Positions 17,147 to 25,751 of a stretch of DNA of 51,746 nt are shown in pieces. The stretch spans positions 1 to 51,746 of the forward strand of contig NZ_FOFB01000038.1 of the NCBI RefSeq assembly GCF_900110645.1, given 5' to 3'. Under the pieces are notes generated by a model. It was not told the origin of the DNA, searched no databases, and saw nothing but the letters and a program-made list of their open reading frames with translations. The position numbers and the translations under genes were made by a program. Source of the stretch: Neolewinella agarilytica (GTDB lineage: Bacteria > Bacteroidota > Bacteroidia > Chitinophagales > Saprospiraceae). The first letter of the stretch is position 1, and the number at the start of each line of letters is the position of its first letter.

Positions 17147-17995
17147 ATGACCACCCAAAAGTTTTCCGCCATCTCCGCACCTTACAAAGCCATCCTGCTG
17201 GACAGCTACGGGGTGTTACGTAACCACCGGGGCCTCATCCCCGGTGTGGTAGAGACCGTAGAGCGCTTACGGAAAGAAGGAAAAGTTATCCGCGTGCTCA
17301 CCAACAACGCCGCCCGTTCTCCGGAAGCGGCGGCGAAGAACCTCGTTAAATATGGCCTGCACGGCATCCCTGCGGAGGAAATCATCACCTCCGGTGCAAC
17401 GACCCGCCACTTCCTTACCCATAAGATTCAGGCGGGAAAGGTAGCCTACCTCGGCACCCCTCAATCCGCTGAATACATCTTCAGCGCCGGCCTGGAAGCC
17501 GTAGCCGTTGCGGATGTGGACATGGCCCGCCTGGACGAGATCAAAGCCGTTGCCTTTCTCGATGATGAGGGCTATGACATGAACCACGACCTGAACAAAC
17601 TCATCAATCTGCTGCGCCGCTGCCAGGTGCCGGTAGTGGTGGCAAATACGGATCTGCTCTACCCCGTCTCCGCTAACGATGTAGCCCTGGCCACGGGAAG
17701 CATCGCCCGGCTGGCGGAATATGTACTGGGGCGCCGCTTTGTCTCCTTCGGCAAACCCGCCAGCCAGATGTTCCAGTTCGCCATAGACAGTATGGCCGGC
17801 CAGGCCCCCGACCTTACTCCCGCTGACATTTTGATGGTGGGCGACACCCTGCATACAGACATTCTCGGGGGCAATACCTTTGGCGTATCCACGGCGCTCG
17901 TCCTTAGCGGAAACACCCAACCGGAAACGGCGGAGCTGGAGATTCGCTCCTCCGGCATTTTGCCGGACTTTGTGTGTAGCTCGATCGGGGATTGA
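17147..17995 (+). CDS. HAD-IIA (NagD/PGP-like) phosphatase
   Basis: A 282-aa HAD-superfamily subclass IIA protein. Motif I is LLDSYGVLRN, giving nucleophile Asp19 but Tyr21 where the general acid Asp normally stands. Some HAD-IIA subfamilies are known to carry Trp or Tyr here. Motif II is VLTNN, the Lys motif is SFGKP, and motif IV is MVGDTLHTDILGG. The cap domain lies between II and III. It probably removes phosphate from a sugar or small metabolite, perhaps with altered chemistry. It follows the GS-like and APH-like genes in the same direction and may complete that cassette. Confidence 0.85.
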   Translation: MTTQKFSAISAPYKAILLDSYGVLRNHRGLIPGVVETVERLRKEGKVIRVLTNNAARSPEAAAKNLVKYGLHGIPAEEIITSGATTRHFLTHKIQAGKVAYLGTPQSAEYIFSAGLEAVAVADVDMARLDEIKAVAFLDDEGYDMNHDLNKLINLLRRCQVPVVVANTDLLYPVSANDVALATGSIARLAEYVLGRRFVSFGKPASQMFQFAIDSMAGQAPDLTPADILMVGDTLHTDILGGNTFGVSTALVLSGNTQPETAELEIRSSGILPDFVCSSIGD

Positions 17996-18052
17996 GAAAA
18001 GTAGCCTACAATTTCCCTACCTTCCCCTCCTAACCTGTAACTAAGCCGAATC

Positions 18053-18307
18053 ATGCCCAAATACATTCCCGACGAAACTGACATCATCTTCATCCGGCTG
18101 CTGCGCAGACATATCGGGGCGGAATGGTCCGTCGCTAAAGCTGCCATTTTAAAACAGCTGCCGGAGGGGATTGACCCGGAAAGACTGTCGAAATACGTCG
18201 ACGACTCCGACCACCCCCACATACACATCAATGCTTATGGCGTAGAACCCCGCTTTTATGCTCACCGGACGAGTAAGCGTCTGCTGGAGTTTTACCCCAC
18301 CAAGTAG
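18053..18307 (+). CDS. Small conserved-looking protein of unknown function
   Basis: An 84-aa cytoplasmic protein that I do not recognise. It is charged, with His-rich DDSDHPHIHINAYG in the centre and no signal peptide or membrane span. Coding potential is supported by balanced composition, GC-rich third positions like its neighbours, and position 57 bp after the HAD gene in the same direction. It may be a minor member of that transcription unit. Confidence 0.6.
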   Translation: MPKYIPDETDIIFIRLLRRHIGAEWSVAKAAILKQLPEGIDPERLSKYVDDSDHPHIHINAYGVEPRFYAHRTSKRLLEFYPTK

Positions 18308-18340
18308 AACGAGTCGTTACGCCCCCTGCTATTACACCTC

Positions 18341-18366
18341 CCCCTGCACCTGCGGTCCCGCGCCCC
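18341..18366 (+). repeat. GC-rich dispersed repeat, copy D
   Basis: CCCCTGCACCTGCGGTCCCG followed by CGCCCC. It lies between the small orphan gene and the HD-domain gene, 16 bp before the first possible start of the latter. A GTTCTG/CAGAAC inverted repeat (about 18367-18396) follows it directly. Confidence 0.65.
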
Positions 18367-18381
18367 GTTCTGCCATAAGAA

Positions 18382-19035
18382 ATGGGTACCAGAACGACGG
18401 GCCAGGATGAACAACCGCTGAACTCTGCGTACTTTACGAGTCTAAGCCAGCCGCCAATGACCCAACGTCCCTCTTCTCTTTCTTACCGGGCAGGCCGCTA
18501 TGTAGCCCGACTCTTGATCACGGAGCTTCCCCGCGATCGCCTCTACCACAATCTTCATCATACGATAAATGTTCTGCAGGGCGTGCTGGTCATTGGCAGG
18601 GCCGAAGGCGTGAGTCCGGAGGAAATGGAAATCCTGCAGTTGGCGGCCTGGTTTCATGACTGTGGCCACGTAAAAATTTACAGCGGACACGAACTTGCCA
18701 GCATGGATATTGCCCGAAAATATTTACTGACGCAGGATTTTCCGGACGCTAAGATCACCACCGTTGAACGCTGCATTCTGGCCACTCAGATGCCTCAGGA
18801 ACCTACCGACCTGCTCGAAGAAATCATCTGCGATGCAGACATGTACCACCTGGCACTGCCTACCTACGAGCAGTCTCAGGAGCTCTTACGTGAAGAATGG
18901 AACCTGGTGCTTGGTAAAGCCTACACGGACGAGGCCTGGGAATCGGAAAATCGGAAATTCCTGAAGGACCATCACTACTTCACGACTTATGGCCGGGAGG
19001 TTTTGCAGCCGATGAAGGACATTTATTGTTTTTAG
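18382..19035 (+). CDS. HD-domain phosphohydrolase
   Basis: A protein of up to 217 aa with a metal-dependent HD domain. The metal ligands are visible as YHNLHHT, then WFHDCGH (the HD pair), GHELAS, and ICDADMYHLA. Members hydrolyse nucleotides or second messengers; the substrate here is unknown. Two starts are possible: ATG 18382, with an A-rich lead, and ATG 18457, which removes a 25-residue stretch of low-conservation look and may be the true start. No membrane or regulatory domain is attached. It lies downstream of the GS-kinase-phosphatase run but beyond a dispersed repeat, so co-transcription is uncertain. Confidence 0.8.
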   Translation: MGTRTTGQDEQPLNSAYFTSLSQPPMTQRPSSLSYRAGRYVARLLITELPRDRLYHNLHHTINVLQGVLVIGRAEGVSPEEMEILQLAAWFHDCGHVKIYSGHELASMDIARKYLLTQDFPDAKITTVERCILATQMPQEPTDLLEEIICDADMYHLALPTYEQSQELLREEWNLVLGKAYTDEAWESENRKFLKDHHYFTTYGREVLQPMKDIYCF

Positions 19036-19107
19036 CTAAGCAGCAAGGAATAACACTTATTCATCCACGCTTCTATTACAGTGTGACATAAGTTTATGAA
19101 TATTCTG

Positions 19108-19211
19108 TTGGCCCCTCGGTGCTGCCCCCACTGAGCTTGCCGAACGTATCCCTCGGCTCGCATAGCTCGCTCGAAGGAGAAGCCAGCCGAGAAGTGCGCC
19201 GAGGGCCTCAA
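19108..19211. repeat. Nested inverted-repeat element of about 104 bp
   Basis: Imperfect outer arms (about 19108-19122 with 19196-19211, sharing a CCCTCGG core) surround an inner perfect 7-bp pair, CTCGGCT (19152-19158) with AGCCGAG (19185-19191). It lies between convergent genes, so it may act as a bidirectional transcript end or be a small mobile remnant. I looked for SRP RNA features and found none. Confidence 0.5.
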
Positions 19212-19243
19212 TACAAATAGGTAAAAACTAATATTACACTACA

Positions 19244-19657
19244 CTAATGCGGCAATTTGCTGCGTACCGCCCCGTACACATAAGTCCCCAGCATCGCGCT
19301 CAGAATGACCACCCCGATCGCCCAGATGCCCTGCCCCAGGAGCGTAAACAATGGTCCCGGGCAAGCGCCGGTAAGTGCCCATCCGAGCCCAAAAATGGTG
19401 CCGCCAAAAAGGTAGCGTGGCACACTCCAGTCCTTGTTTTTCAGGTTGAGTTCGCTGCCTTTGTAGGTCTTCACGTCGAAGCGTTTCATCAGGGCAATAC
19501 CAATGACCCCCAGCACGACGGCCGTACCGATGATGCCGTACATATGGAAGCTCTCAAAGCGGAACATTTCCTGAATACGATACCAGGAAATGGCTTCAGA
19601 CTTGGTCATCACAAAACCAAAAACGATGCCCAGAAAGAGGTAATATAAGATTCTCAT
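19244..19657 (-). CDS. YeeE/YedE-family transporter, small subunit (DUF6691-like)
   Basis: A 137-aa membrane protein with about four spans, the C-terminal half of the split YeeE/YedE (thiosulfate uptake, TsuA-like) family. The marker is GWALTGACPGPLFTLLGQG, with the conserved Cys in GACPGP that handles the sulfur substrate. It lies 6 bp downstream of the partner half on the same strand, so the two are almost surely one operon and one transporter in the inner membrane. Confidence 0.88.
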   Translation of the reverse strand: MRILYYLFLGIVFGFVMTKSEAISWYRIQEMFRFESFHMYGIIGTAVVLGVIGIALMKRFDVKTYKGSELNLKNKDWSVPRYLFGGTIFGLGWALTGACPGPLFTLLGQGIWAIGVVILSAMLGTYVYGAVRSKLPH

Positions 19658-19663
19658 GTCGGG

Positions 19664-20254
19664 TCAGATTGCGAGGATGAAAGGAAGGAACAGCCAGGTC
19701 ATCAACAGTCCGCCGGCAAAAAAACCGATGACCGCAATGAGGGATGGTAGTTGGAGATTGGACAAGCCCGTGATGGCGTGCCCTGAGGTACAGCCACCCG
19801 CCCAGCGGGTGCCAAAGCCGATCAGGAAACCGCCACCAACCAGCGCCACCAGCCCCCGCAGGGTGAATATCTGATCCGTTGCGTACAGCTCTGGCGGGAC
19901 GTAACTGGACGAGCTCCCCGTATCCGCCGGAGCGGTGATGCCCATACCGGCCAGCCAATTAATGGTGGAAGCTGAAATTTCGACGGGTTCCGGATTTGGG
20001 AACACGAAAAAAGCCAGATAGCCACCGATGATGGCCCCGGCGGCAAAGACCAGATTCCAGCGCTGCGCCTTCCAGTCAAAATCAAAGAAAGCGTGGCGTT
20101 TGCCAGCGCCTGCGATGGAGCACATCGTCCGCAGATTAGAAGAAAAACCGAAGGTGCGCCCGGCGTAGAGCAGCAGGAACATCGTTGCGGCAATCATGGC
20201 CCCGGAGACGGACCAGTGCCAGCTTCCGGAGAGCCAGCTCATTAATGTTGTCAT
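19664..20254 (-). CDS. YeeE/YedE-family sulfur transporter, large subunit
   Basis: A 196-aa membrane protein with about five spans. The family motif GFGTRWAGGCTSGHAITG carries the Cys thought to pass thiosulfate or a sulfane sulfur group inward. I start at ATG 20254 (MTTLMSWLSG); the upstream extension to 20314 is less likely because the family begins near this point. Together with the next gene it makes a two-piece YeeE/YedE transporter, common in Bacteroidota and often linked to sulfide or thiosulfate metabolism. No rhodanese or sulfur-oxidation gene is adjacent. Confidence 0.88.
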   Translation of the reverse strand: MTTLMSWLSGSWHWSVSGAMIAATMFLLLYAGRTFGFSSNLRTMCSIAGAGKRHAFFDFDWKAQRWNLVFAAGAIIGGYLAFFVFPNPEPVEISASTINWLAGMGITAPADTGSSSSYVPPELYATDQIFTLRGLVALVGGGFLIGFGTRWAGGCTSGHAITGLSNLQLPSLIAVIGFFAGGLLMTWLFLPFILAI

Positions 20255-20459
20255 TAGAAAAAATTCCTTGAAGTAAGTCGATGTAAACCCGTAAAAGTGG
20301 ATAGGGTTGCCCATTAACTACGGGCAGATTGTCTTTATCTGACCGCCGGCCAGCCGGCCACTTTGCAAAATAATTCCGGTCAGGTTTCACTAAATCGCCA
20401 AAAAAGTACGTTCTTGAACAGCATTGACAGATAACCAGGTCCCCGGCATCATCCACTAA

Positions 20460-21275
20460 ATGCCACTTATTTTGCTACAAAATTTCTTCACCCTACTGCT
20501 GTGCCTTCTGCTAAATGCAGGCTTATTTGCGCAGTACACTCCGACGGTCAGCCCCTATCATCTTTCCCTGAAGCGGGAACTGGTGTTCGGTGGCCTGGGG
20601 GCCTTAAGCCTCGGAACGGGTACCTGGCTCCAGAACCGGGCGGGGGAGCCGACCGCCACTGATCTTCGCCTGCAGAAATATGACCAGATCAACAGTTTTG
20701 ACCGTCTGGGCAGCCACATTGGAAGGGATCGTCCCCGCAAACTAAGCGACCTGGGGCTAAATGTGGGCTCCGGCTTGCCGGCACTGGTCCTCCTCAGCAG
20801 AAAAAGCCGGTCTGACTTCCCCAAGATTGCTTTGCTCTATGCCGAAACGATGGCCATTACCGGTGGCATCACCAGTATCACCAAAGCAGGCTTTCTACGC
20901 GTAAGGCCCTACGTTTATGCGCCAGACTGGGACCCCAACCAACCGCTGAAAAGCGGTGACCGGGCCTCTTTTCTTTCGGGCCATACGTCTCTCTCGGCCG
21001 CCGGGTCCTTCTTCTTCGCTCGGGTGTTTGCCGACTATCATCCTGACAGCAGGTTGAAACCCTACGTCTGGGGGCTGGCCGCCACCATTCCGGCGGTGAC
21101 TGGCTATCTGCGCATTCGGGCCGCCAGGCATTTCCCCAGCGACGTACTGGTGGGGTATGCCCTCGGCGCCTCCATTGGTTATCTCGTACCTACTTTACAC
21201 AAAAAGCCCATTCTTCCCCGTGGCATGACGATTTCTCCCATGGGGCAGGGAATGTATTTGAGCTACCGGTTTTAG
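20460..21275 (+). CDS. Exported PAP2-family phosphatase
   Basis: A 271-aa protein with a signal sequence (to about residue 24, LFAQ) and hydrophobic helices. The three PAP2 motifs are visible: KAGFLRVRPY (KX6RP-like), FLSGHTSLSAAGS (SGH) and RIRAARHFPSD (RX5HX3D). Such enzymes remove phosphate from lipid phosphates such as undecaprenyl pyrophosphate or phosphatidic acid at the outer face of the membrane. It is divergent from the YeeE/YedE pair, with about 200 bp between starts. Confidence 0.88.
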   Translation: MPLILLQNFFTLLLCLLLNAGLFAQYTPTVSPYHLSLKRELVFGGLGALSLGTGTWLQNRAGEPTATDLRLQKYDQINSFDRLGSHIGRDRPRKLSDLGLNVGSGLPALVLLSRKSRSDFPKIALLYAETMAITGGITSITKAGFLRVRPYVYAPDWDPNQPLKSGDRASFLSGHTSLSAAGSFFFARVFADYHPDSRLKPYVWGLAATIPAVTGYLRIRAARHFPSDVLVGYALGASIGYLVPTLHKKPILPRGMTISPMGQGMYLSYRF

Positions 21276-21377
21276 GGCTTTAGAAAAACCCGCTCGCCGG
21301 GCTGGAGATCAATCGGTCCTGACTACCTTAGGGGCGCCGGAGCTCTTCGGCAGGCTCAGGCGGGGCCGCAGGATGCA

Positions 21378-22091
21378 ATGGCCGCTTCTCAAACAGCAAT
21401 GCTTATGACGCCCGAAGACCATTTGATCAACCGCAGCAACTGGCTCCGTGCCGCCGTATTGGGTGCCAATGACGGTATCCTGAGTGTGGCCAGTGTTGCC
21501 ATTGGCGTGGCGGCAGCCAGCGTGGGCCGGGAGCCCATCGTGCTGGCTTCCGTAGCCGCTTTGGTTGCCGGGGCCTTATCCATGGCTGCCGGAGAATACG
21601 TCTCCGTCAGCTCTCAATCCGATCTCGAAAAAGCTGATCTCGAACGGGAACGGAAAGAACTTGCGGACACCCCCGAAGAGGAACTCCGCGAACTCGCCGC
21701 CATCTACGAAGGCCGTGGCCTCCGCCCGGACACAGCCCTCGAAGTCGCCCGACAAATGACCGAACACGATGCCCTGCTCGCCCATGCCCGCGACGAACTC
21801 GGCATCAGTGACATGACCGAAGCCGATCCGCTGCAGGCAGCCCTTGCCTCCGGGGCCGCCTTCACCGTAGGTGGTGCAATGCCTGTGCTCGTATCCCTTT
21901 TCGTTCCGCTGAGTTCCATGGTTCCGGCACAGTATGTGTTTGGCATCCTTGCCCTCGCTCTGCTCGGTTTCCTGTCCGCCCGAACGGGCGGCGCCAGTAT
22001 CTGGCGCCCCATTCTCCGTATCACCTTCTGGGGTACGGCAGCAATGGGGCTGACGGCTCTGGTGGGTTACCTCTTTGGGGTGAATATTTAG
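21378..22091 (+). CDS. VIT1/CCC1-family metal transporter
   Basis: A 237-aa inner-membrane protein of the VIT1/CCC1 family (iron or manganese transport). The first span holds SNWLRAAVLGANDGI, the family signature, followed by AGALSMAAGEYVSVSSQSDLE. The cytoplasmic loop is rich in Glu and resembles the metal-binding helix. Three more spans follow to the C-terminus. The ATG at 21378 sits against a degenerate dispersed-repeat copy (21362-21377 on the minus strand), so the start may instead be Met8 or Met10. Confidence 0.9.
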   Translation: MAASQTAMLMTPEDHLINRSNWLRAAVLGANDGILSVASVAIGVAAASVGREPIVLASVAALVAGALSMAAGEYVSVSSQSDLEKADLERERKELADTPEEELRELAAIYEGRGLRPDTALEVARQMTEHDALLAHARDELGISDMTEADPLQAALASGAAFTVGGAMPVLVSLFVPLSSMVPAQYVFGILALALLGFLSARTGGASIWRPILRITFWGTAAMGLTALVGYLFGVNI

Positions 22092-22119
22092 ACGGTAATG
22101 GTCTACAACCGTTCCCCTT

Positions 22120-23616
22120 CTACCGCAACTCCCGCCAGTTCCTCCAGTCCGCATAATTCCAGGAACGCCAGTCGGCTATCCGATGTGTATTCGGCAGCAT
22201 TTTCCGGTGCATTTCCCCTTTTGAGGTTTCGCCGGGATGTGCCTCATCGTAAGCCTCAATCAGAAAAGCATTACTGGCGGGAAGCACATTAACCAGGTAG
22301 TACCAATCGACTTCTTCCCACTCCTGAGTCGCCAGGTTATAACGGGTGATACCATTAGTCCAGTTTACGGCTCCCAACACAATCAGCGCCAGCCAGAGGG
22401 CCATCCCGTTGGCCTGAAAGAGGTAACTGATCGTCAGACGATGACCTACTTTACGCCAAAGCGTGAAGAGGCCGAACAGCATAAGCAAGAGCACGAAGAA
22501 AACATACACCCGCCCCATGGCCAGGCCGTAGGCATCAATATAATGCCAGTTCCGCACCCCTACCGAAATGGCCAGGATGGAATTCTGCGCCAACCACAAT
22601 CGGGCAAGTGGCGGCAGGGCGGTAGCCTCTTTGAGAAAATTGAGGTTGCCCCGAAAATAAAAAAGCACCACGGCCATCGCGAGAAAAATCGAGATAACAA
22701 GGTTCCAGGTGCCCACGTGGACGTAGTGACTCAGTGTAGAAGCGCTCAACTCGCTGGCGTTGAGCCAGACGTAGCGGAGGTCCGTAAGGTTAACTGCTGC
22801 CAGCAGCACATTCAGCAGACCAAAAGTGATGACGGATTGACGATACTCATAGCGTAATGCCATTGGGTTTGGGGTGGATGAAGGACGGGAGTAGTAATTC
22901 TTCTCTGCCTGAGGTGGAACCGCCTGTCGTTCAGGCCGGCTCCGAATCATATCATCCCGAAATGCTGATTGTAGCTTAATCAGTCTGAACTCCCTCGTTG
23001 TCGGAAATAAAAGGCCCGCCGACAGAAAGCCGGCCACCAGCATCAACAGGATTACCCAGAAGGTGGTGGGGCTAATATTAAACTCACTGAATAAGCCGAA
23101 AAAGCCACTGACCAACTTGCTAAACTGGCCATTTCCCGTCAGGTAAAAAAAAAGAAATGGTACCGCAACCAGCAGCGGTAGTGCGACTTGCTTAAGCCAG
23201 GGAGACAGTGTGCCATTGGGGGTATTCTGTAGTTGGGCCCTTGAGGCCCGCTGACTGCGCCACCAGCGCAGTGGCCCGGCGAAGAGACTCACTCCTCCCA
23301 GTAACAGCCCAAACCAGATAAACCGGAGCTCGCGCGCCTGGGCGAAGCCCAGGACGAGCAGGTAGGTCGCATGGTGCGCCAACAGGCTAAAGTCCGTATT
23401 CACAATTACTACACTAACCGCAGAGAACAACAGGCCCGCAACGGACCAGACGAATGGACGATGTTTTCCCAACTCTGGCCGTAGCCAGAGAGTAAGCGTA
23501 AGCAAAAGTCCGTCAAAGATCAGGAGGTTGACGCCCATCTGCCCCTTATAGAAAAGGACAGCATAGGCTACAGCCAACACTAATATTGCAATGGTTTTTT
23601 TGTGGTGGTTATTCAT
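22120..23616 (-). CDS. DUF4173 polytopic membrane protein
   Basis: A 498-aa membrane protein with about a dozen hydrophobic segments, matching the DUF4173 family of unknown function. Features include an N-terminal span (AILVLAVAYAVLFY), a charged loop near the middle (RPERQAVPPQAEKNYYSRPS) and a C-terminal soluble tail rich in Trp, Asn and Arg (NWRNWRELR). It follows the wHTH regulator and its membrane partner on the same strand, 120 bp downstream, with an AT-rich gap that can hold its own promoter. In many Bacteroidota these three gene types are neighbours. Confidence 0.82.
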   Translation of the reverse strand: MNNHHKKTIAILVLAVAYAVLFYKGQMGVNLLIFDGLLLTLTLWLRPELGKHRPFVWSVAGLLFSAVSVVIVNTDFSLLAHHATYLLVLGFAQARELRFIWFGLLLGGVSLFAGPLRWWRSQRASRAQLQNTPNGTLSPWLKQVALPLLVAVPFLFFYLTGNGQFSKLVSGFFGLFSEFNISPTTFWVILLMLVAGFLSAGLLFPTTREFRLIKLQSAFRDDMIRSRPERQAVPPQAEKNYYSRPSSTPNPMALRYEYRQSVITFGLLNVLLAAVNLTDLRYVWLNASELSASTLSHYVHVGTWNLVISIFLAMAVVLFYFRGNLNFLKEATALPPLARLWLAQNSILAISVGVRNWHYIDAYGLAMGRVYVFFVLLLMLFGLFTLWRKVGHRLTISYLFQANGMALWLALIVLGAVNWTNGITRYNLATQEWEEVDWYYLVNVLPASNAFLIEAYDEAHPGETSKGEMHRKMLPNTHRIADWRSWNYADWRNWRELR

Positions 23617-23736
23617 TGTTAAGTTTTTAATAGTTCTTTGTTTTTCAAAGTTTTATTGCGTAAAAAATGGCTGGCCGTTTTCACTATCCGTTCACTGACG
23701 AGCTATAGTTGGCTCATTACCAAAGGCTACATCTAT

Positions 23737-24063
23737 CTAATTATCCACCAGCTTGATAAAAGCTTCTAACTCCGTCAGGTGTGCTTCAAAGGCCTTTTTC
23801 CCGCCCTTGGTTACCCGGTAACTGGTTTTGGGTTTATCATTGACGAACCTTTTCTCCACCTCCACCTGCTTCTCCTTCACGAGTGCTTTGAGGTGGCTGG
23901 CCAGGCTACCATCCGTTAGTTCCAGGGTGTCTCGCAGTGTAACGAAGTCTATCCAGTCATTGACCATCAGAATGGCCATGATCCCCATTCGGGTACGGTG
24001 GTTGAAGAGCTTGTTCAGCCCTCCGATTGAAATTTTACCCGTTGCTTTTAGTACGTCTTTCAT
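23737..24063 (-). CDS. Winged-helix transcriptional regulator (HTH_34-like)
   Basis: A 108-aa DNA-binding protein of the winged-helix HTH_34 type. FNHRTRMGIMAILM begins the first helix, DFVTLRDTLELTDGSLASHLKAL is the helix-turn-helix and SYRVTKGGKKAFEAHL the wing and last helix. It overlaps the membrane-protein gene upstream by 4 bp (ATGA), so both are translated together, and it probably controls this operon. No ligand domain is present; a membrane partner may supply the signal (inference). Confidence 0.88.
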   Translation of the reverse strand: MKDVLKATGKISIGGLNKLFNHRTRMGIMAILMVNDWIDFVTLRDTLELTDGSLASHLKALVKEKQVEVEKRFVNDKPKTSYRVTKGGKKAFEAHLTELEAFIKLVDN

Positions 24064-24707
24064 GCGCGATCATATTTGCGGTACATCCACAGGCCGTAAC
24101 CAATGTGCAATACACCAAAGCCAAGGGCCCAGAAAATCAGGCCGTAACCGATAAAGAAACAAGAGATCAGCCCAAGCACAATCTCCAGATAGCCGAGATA
24201 ACTCAGTTCTTCGCGGGCGTACCCGCTACCGTTGAGCAAGGCCAGACCGTAGAAGATCAGGGTCGTCGGGCCAATGAACCCTCCGTGTTCATGGTAGATC
24301 AGGGCCAGGCTGAAAATGCCGCCCACCACCAGCGGAACAGCCAGGTGAAAAGCCAGCTTATAAGTCTTCTTGTCCAGCAGCTTCTGTCCCATCCGTTTGG
24401 CCCGCCGCACGGTAAAGTAATAGCCAGATGCCATCGCTCCGGTAAACACGAAGCCTGCCATCATAACCAAAAAAGGTAAGGGCGCAATTCCCCAGGGGTG
24501 AGAGGCGAGGCCTAAAGAGCGGTGAATGAACACCAGGTCATGCCCACCCGCCCATTGATAGAGTATGGTCAGTGCTACACCACTCAAAGCAAACAGACCG
24601 GCTCCAATTCCCGAAAGTCCGCTCAGACCAATGAAATAACTCGAGCGCTCCATGAGCGAACGGATTTCCCTAAGATCATTTATCGGGTTAGCGATGTAAT
24701 TAGACAT
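24060..24707 (-). CDS. Six-span membrane protein paired with a wHTH regulator
   Basis: A 215-aa protein with a short soluble N-terminus (LREIRSLMERSSYFIGLSG) and about six membrane segments. Similar proteins are found next to HTH_34 regulators in Bacteroidota, but I know no function. It is the first gene of the unit; its stop overlaps the regulator start by 4 bp. It could be a signal-sensing partner of the regulator. Confidence 0.75.
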   Translation of the reverse strand: MSNYIANPINDLREIRSLMERSSYFIGLSGLSGIGAGLFALSGVALTILYQWAGGHDLVFIHRSLGLASHPWGIAPLPFLVMMAGFVFTGAMASGYYFTVRRAKRMGQKLLDKKTYKLAFHLAVPLVVGGIFSLALIYHEHGGFIGPTTLIFYGLALLNGSGYAREELSYLGYLEIVLGLISCFFIGYGLIFWALGFGVLHIGYGLWMYRKYDRA

Positions 24708-24783
24708 AAAGTGCTTTGTATTGCAAAGCTATGTTCTTTTCAGGTATTTTGCAACAAGGTCATTCACTTCTCTTGTGCCCGTC

Positions 24784-25557
24784 TCAAAGCTTAAACCGCA
24801 TCATCAAAAATCCACTCCCCGAGCGAATATCAAAGCTGCTCCGCTCAAAATCCACCTCCTCGCAGCCAGCGACTCCGCAGACGGAAACCGTCTTATTGAC
24901 CAGCCTGTATTCCGTTAATCCACGGCGATAGCCGAGGCCGATGGCCAATCGATCGGCGAGTTGATAAGTGACTTCCACGCCTCCCTGAATATGAAATTTC
25001 GTTGAATAGTCAATCGTCCATTCCGTAGCATCATCGGCAATTCTTTCCCCCGGCTTTATGCTGATTTCGGATCGCTGGTCTGGTTGCCCGGTTCTGTCAA
25101 AGGAGATGATCTCAGAGTAGTCAATCCGGTCCCGGAGGCGATAGCTGGGTAAAAAACTCAGTTGAAGCGCAAACTTTCCCAAACGCCTCTCCAGCCCCAG
25201 TTGATTGGTATACAAAAGGCTATGCGTCGTATAGGTCTCTGACTGAAAAAAGGTGGCCACCTTTAGGCCAAGAGGGAAATTACATGGAACCGGATCGCCG
25301 GATGCAGATGCACTCTGTATTGCTCCATACTGCAGACCAGCTCCGAAGAAGAAAGAGGTTTTCTCCCCTATGACCACATGGTAATTAAGGGTAAGCGCAC
25401 CGGCTAATCCGGTGCCGCGGTTAGCCTCCATAAAAGCGGTTGGCCCGCCACCGACGGAGACGCGAAAGTGATCCGCCTGGGCAAAAAGACCAACGGATAG
25501 TCCCAGCAGCATGGCGATTAAATAAAGGTATAGGTAACGCATAAGTATCTGTTTCAC
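24784..25557 (-). CDS. Predicted outer-membrane beta-barrel protein
   Basis: A 257-aa exported protein. The signal peptide ends near LSVGLFAQ. The rest has alternating hydrophobic strands with aromatic ends, typical of a small outer-membrane barrel, and it closes with GSGFLMMRFKL (C-terminal aromatic-hydrophobic strand). Two Cys in SVCGVAGCEE lie in a late loop. No enzymatic motif is seen. Met1 and Met7 are both possible starts. Confidence 0.72.
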   Translation of the reverse strand: MKQILMRYLYLYLIAMLLGLSVGLFAQADHFRVSVGGGPTAFMEANRGTGLAGALTLNYHVVIGEKTSFFFGAGLQYGAIQSASASGDPVPCNFPLGLKVATFFQSETYTTHSLLYTNQLGLERRLGKFALQLSFLPSYRLRDRIDYSEIISFDRTGQPDQRSEISIKPGERIADDATEWTIDYSTKFHIQGGVEVTYQLADRLAIGLGYRRGLTEYRLVNKTVSVCGVAGCEEVDFERSSFDIRSGSGFLMMRFKL

Positions 25558-25751
25558 CGTAAGACGGCGAAAAGGAACCTTGCGTTGGTGATACTATAAC
25601 TTTCCAGTAACTGAATTGAACGCTAAACCGTCGGAATCAGAGCAATCTATTTCTTTAACGTCAGATAGGCGTACCTCGCTTCGTTTTTTTCCTTTAGCGC
25701 AGCTGGGAGCTGCTTTGGCCGGTCGCGCGCGGAGTGGCGCTTACGCCAGGC

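Noticed and set aside
19108..19211. Possible 4.5S/SRP RNA because of long pairing arms
   Set aside because: The conserved SRP loop (GGAAGCAGCC-type) is absent; it is treated as an inverted repeat.
20136..20456. 106-codon minus-strand frame overlapping the YeeE/YedE gene start
   Set aside because: It overlaps a well-supported gene in another frame and covers the divergent promoter region.
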